Part shown: one piece after another, positions 26,697 through 27,024 of the stretch
Position numbering within the stretch: the stretch's first letter is position 1
Layout of the letters: each line of letters starts with the position of its first letter
DNA from: Pseudoneurospora amorphoporcata
Lineage: Eukaryota; Ascomycota; Sordariomycetes; Sordariales; Sordariaceae
NCBI GenBank assembly: GCA_033297205.1
Contig: MU859364.1
Coordinates: 1 to 27,024 of the forward strand
Direction: 5' to 3'
DNA: 27,024 nucleotides
Notes under the pieces: generated by a model
Databases searched by the model: none
What the model was told of the DNA's origin: nothing
What the model saw: only the letters and a program-made list of their open reading frames with translations
Made by a program: the position numbers and the translations under genes

Positions 26697-27024
26697 TCGA
26701 CAGGGGTTTGGATGACTCAGCTGAAAACGCCGCCCCCGTTTCTAAAACCGTTTTCCCATTGCCTTCACCGTCGAGTGCACCGTTCCACTTACGCCAAGCC
26801 CAGCCAACCTACTTACCCCTGCCATTTACCCCTGACACCTACTCTATATACTTAGTACTTCTAAGTGGGAGGTGTGGTTGGCTTTTGGGAGGTGTGGTTA
26901 GCTTTTGGGAAGTGTGGTTGGCTTTTGGAAGGTGTGGTTGGCTTTGGTAAACACTCTTCTCCGTACGTATATCACTTCAGGCGAGTTAGAAGGGCCTCAA
27001 GATATATATTGCGTCTCTACCCTC
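26697..27024. other. Right edge without a supported gene
   Basis: The region contains only the G-rich tandem array. Other open frames have no coding features. Confidence 0.5.
26868..26946 (+). repeat. 20-bp tandem array, four G-rich units
   Basis: Four units of about 20 bp (GGAGGTGTGGTTGGCTTTTG) with one or two substitutions each; the last unit is shortened by one base. Each contains GGTGTGG and usually GGTTGG, so the plus strand has many closely spaced GG pairs capable of a two-tetrad G-quadruplex. Confidence 0.85.

Noticed and set aside
1..27024. CRISPR array or bacterial-type operon
   Set aside because: No spaced identical repeats, no Shine-Dalgarno-led gene series; introns, 5S and LTR elements show a fungal nuclear genome.

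Overview
The window looks like nuclear DNA of a filamentous ascomycete, most likely Sordariomycetes close to Neurospora or Sordaria. The reasons are short spliceosomal introns (60 nt in the aldehyde dehydrogenase gene), C/T-rich leaders, Kozak contexts such as CACCATG and CAAGATGG, a lone 5S-rRNA-like sequence, a nuclear tRNA-Asp with an intron, and retroelement reading frames closed by nonsense codons that all fit C-to-T change at CpA, the signature of repeat-induced point mutation (RIP). The organism is inferred from these features, not from a database match.

Layout. Positions 1-2936 (minus strand) hold the gag and protease part of a Ty3/gypsy LTR retrotransposon that runs off the left edge. 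Positions 2954-5900 (plus) hold a 5'-truncated Ty1/copia element with a dead pol frame. A 274-bp solo LTR with a 5-bp target duplication sits inside its reverse transcriptase. Positions 6293-7787 hold a small host ORF (plus) and an antiparallel 207-codon gene (minus). That minus gene is broken by a 683-bp TIR element, with a TA target duplication and a tRNA-like core, and by one nonsense codon. Positions 7790-9463 contain coding-looking scraps, including an acidic repeat exon, and a weak ORF.

From 9745 the sequence is ordinary gene-bearing DNA: an F-box-like protein (9745-10746, plus); a secreted PI-PLC-X-like phosphodiesterase (12941-14806, plus); a 915-aa fusion of aspartyl-tRNA synthetase and a DUF2156 aminoacyl-transferase (15366-18113, minus); an alpha/beta hydrolase (19702-20832, plus); and an aldehyde dehydrogenase with one intron (23000-24544, plus). 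Then come tRNA-Asp(GUC) (25493-25589), a minus-strand relic (25856-26137), a truncated 5S rRNA variant (26606-26680) and a G-rich 20-bp tandem array at the right edge.

Most notable system. The AspRS-DUF2156 fusion matches the architecture of ErdS, which makes ergosteryl-3beta-O-L-aspartate by moving Asp from Asp-tRNA to ergosterol. The divergently transcribed HGGGF / GFSAGG hydrolase next to it is a good candidate for ErdH, the hydrolase that removes the aspartate. The pair, with a shared 1.6-kb intergenic region carrying a perfect CRE, would form a write/erase module for sterol aspartylation. ErdS/ErdH chemistry is known in fungi; the neighbour assignment is inference.

The other notable content is mobile-element history: the TIR element and the solo LTR can both be removed on paper to the exact base, and each removal re-joins the interrupted reading frame. 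The 5S copy ends in an inverted copy of its own internal segment.
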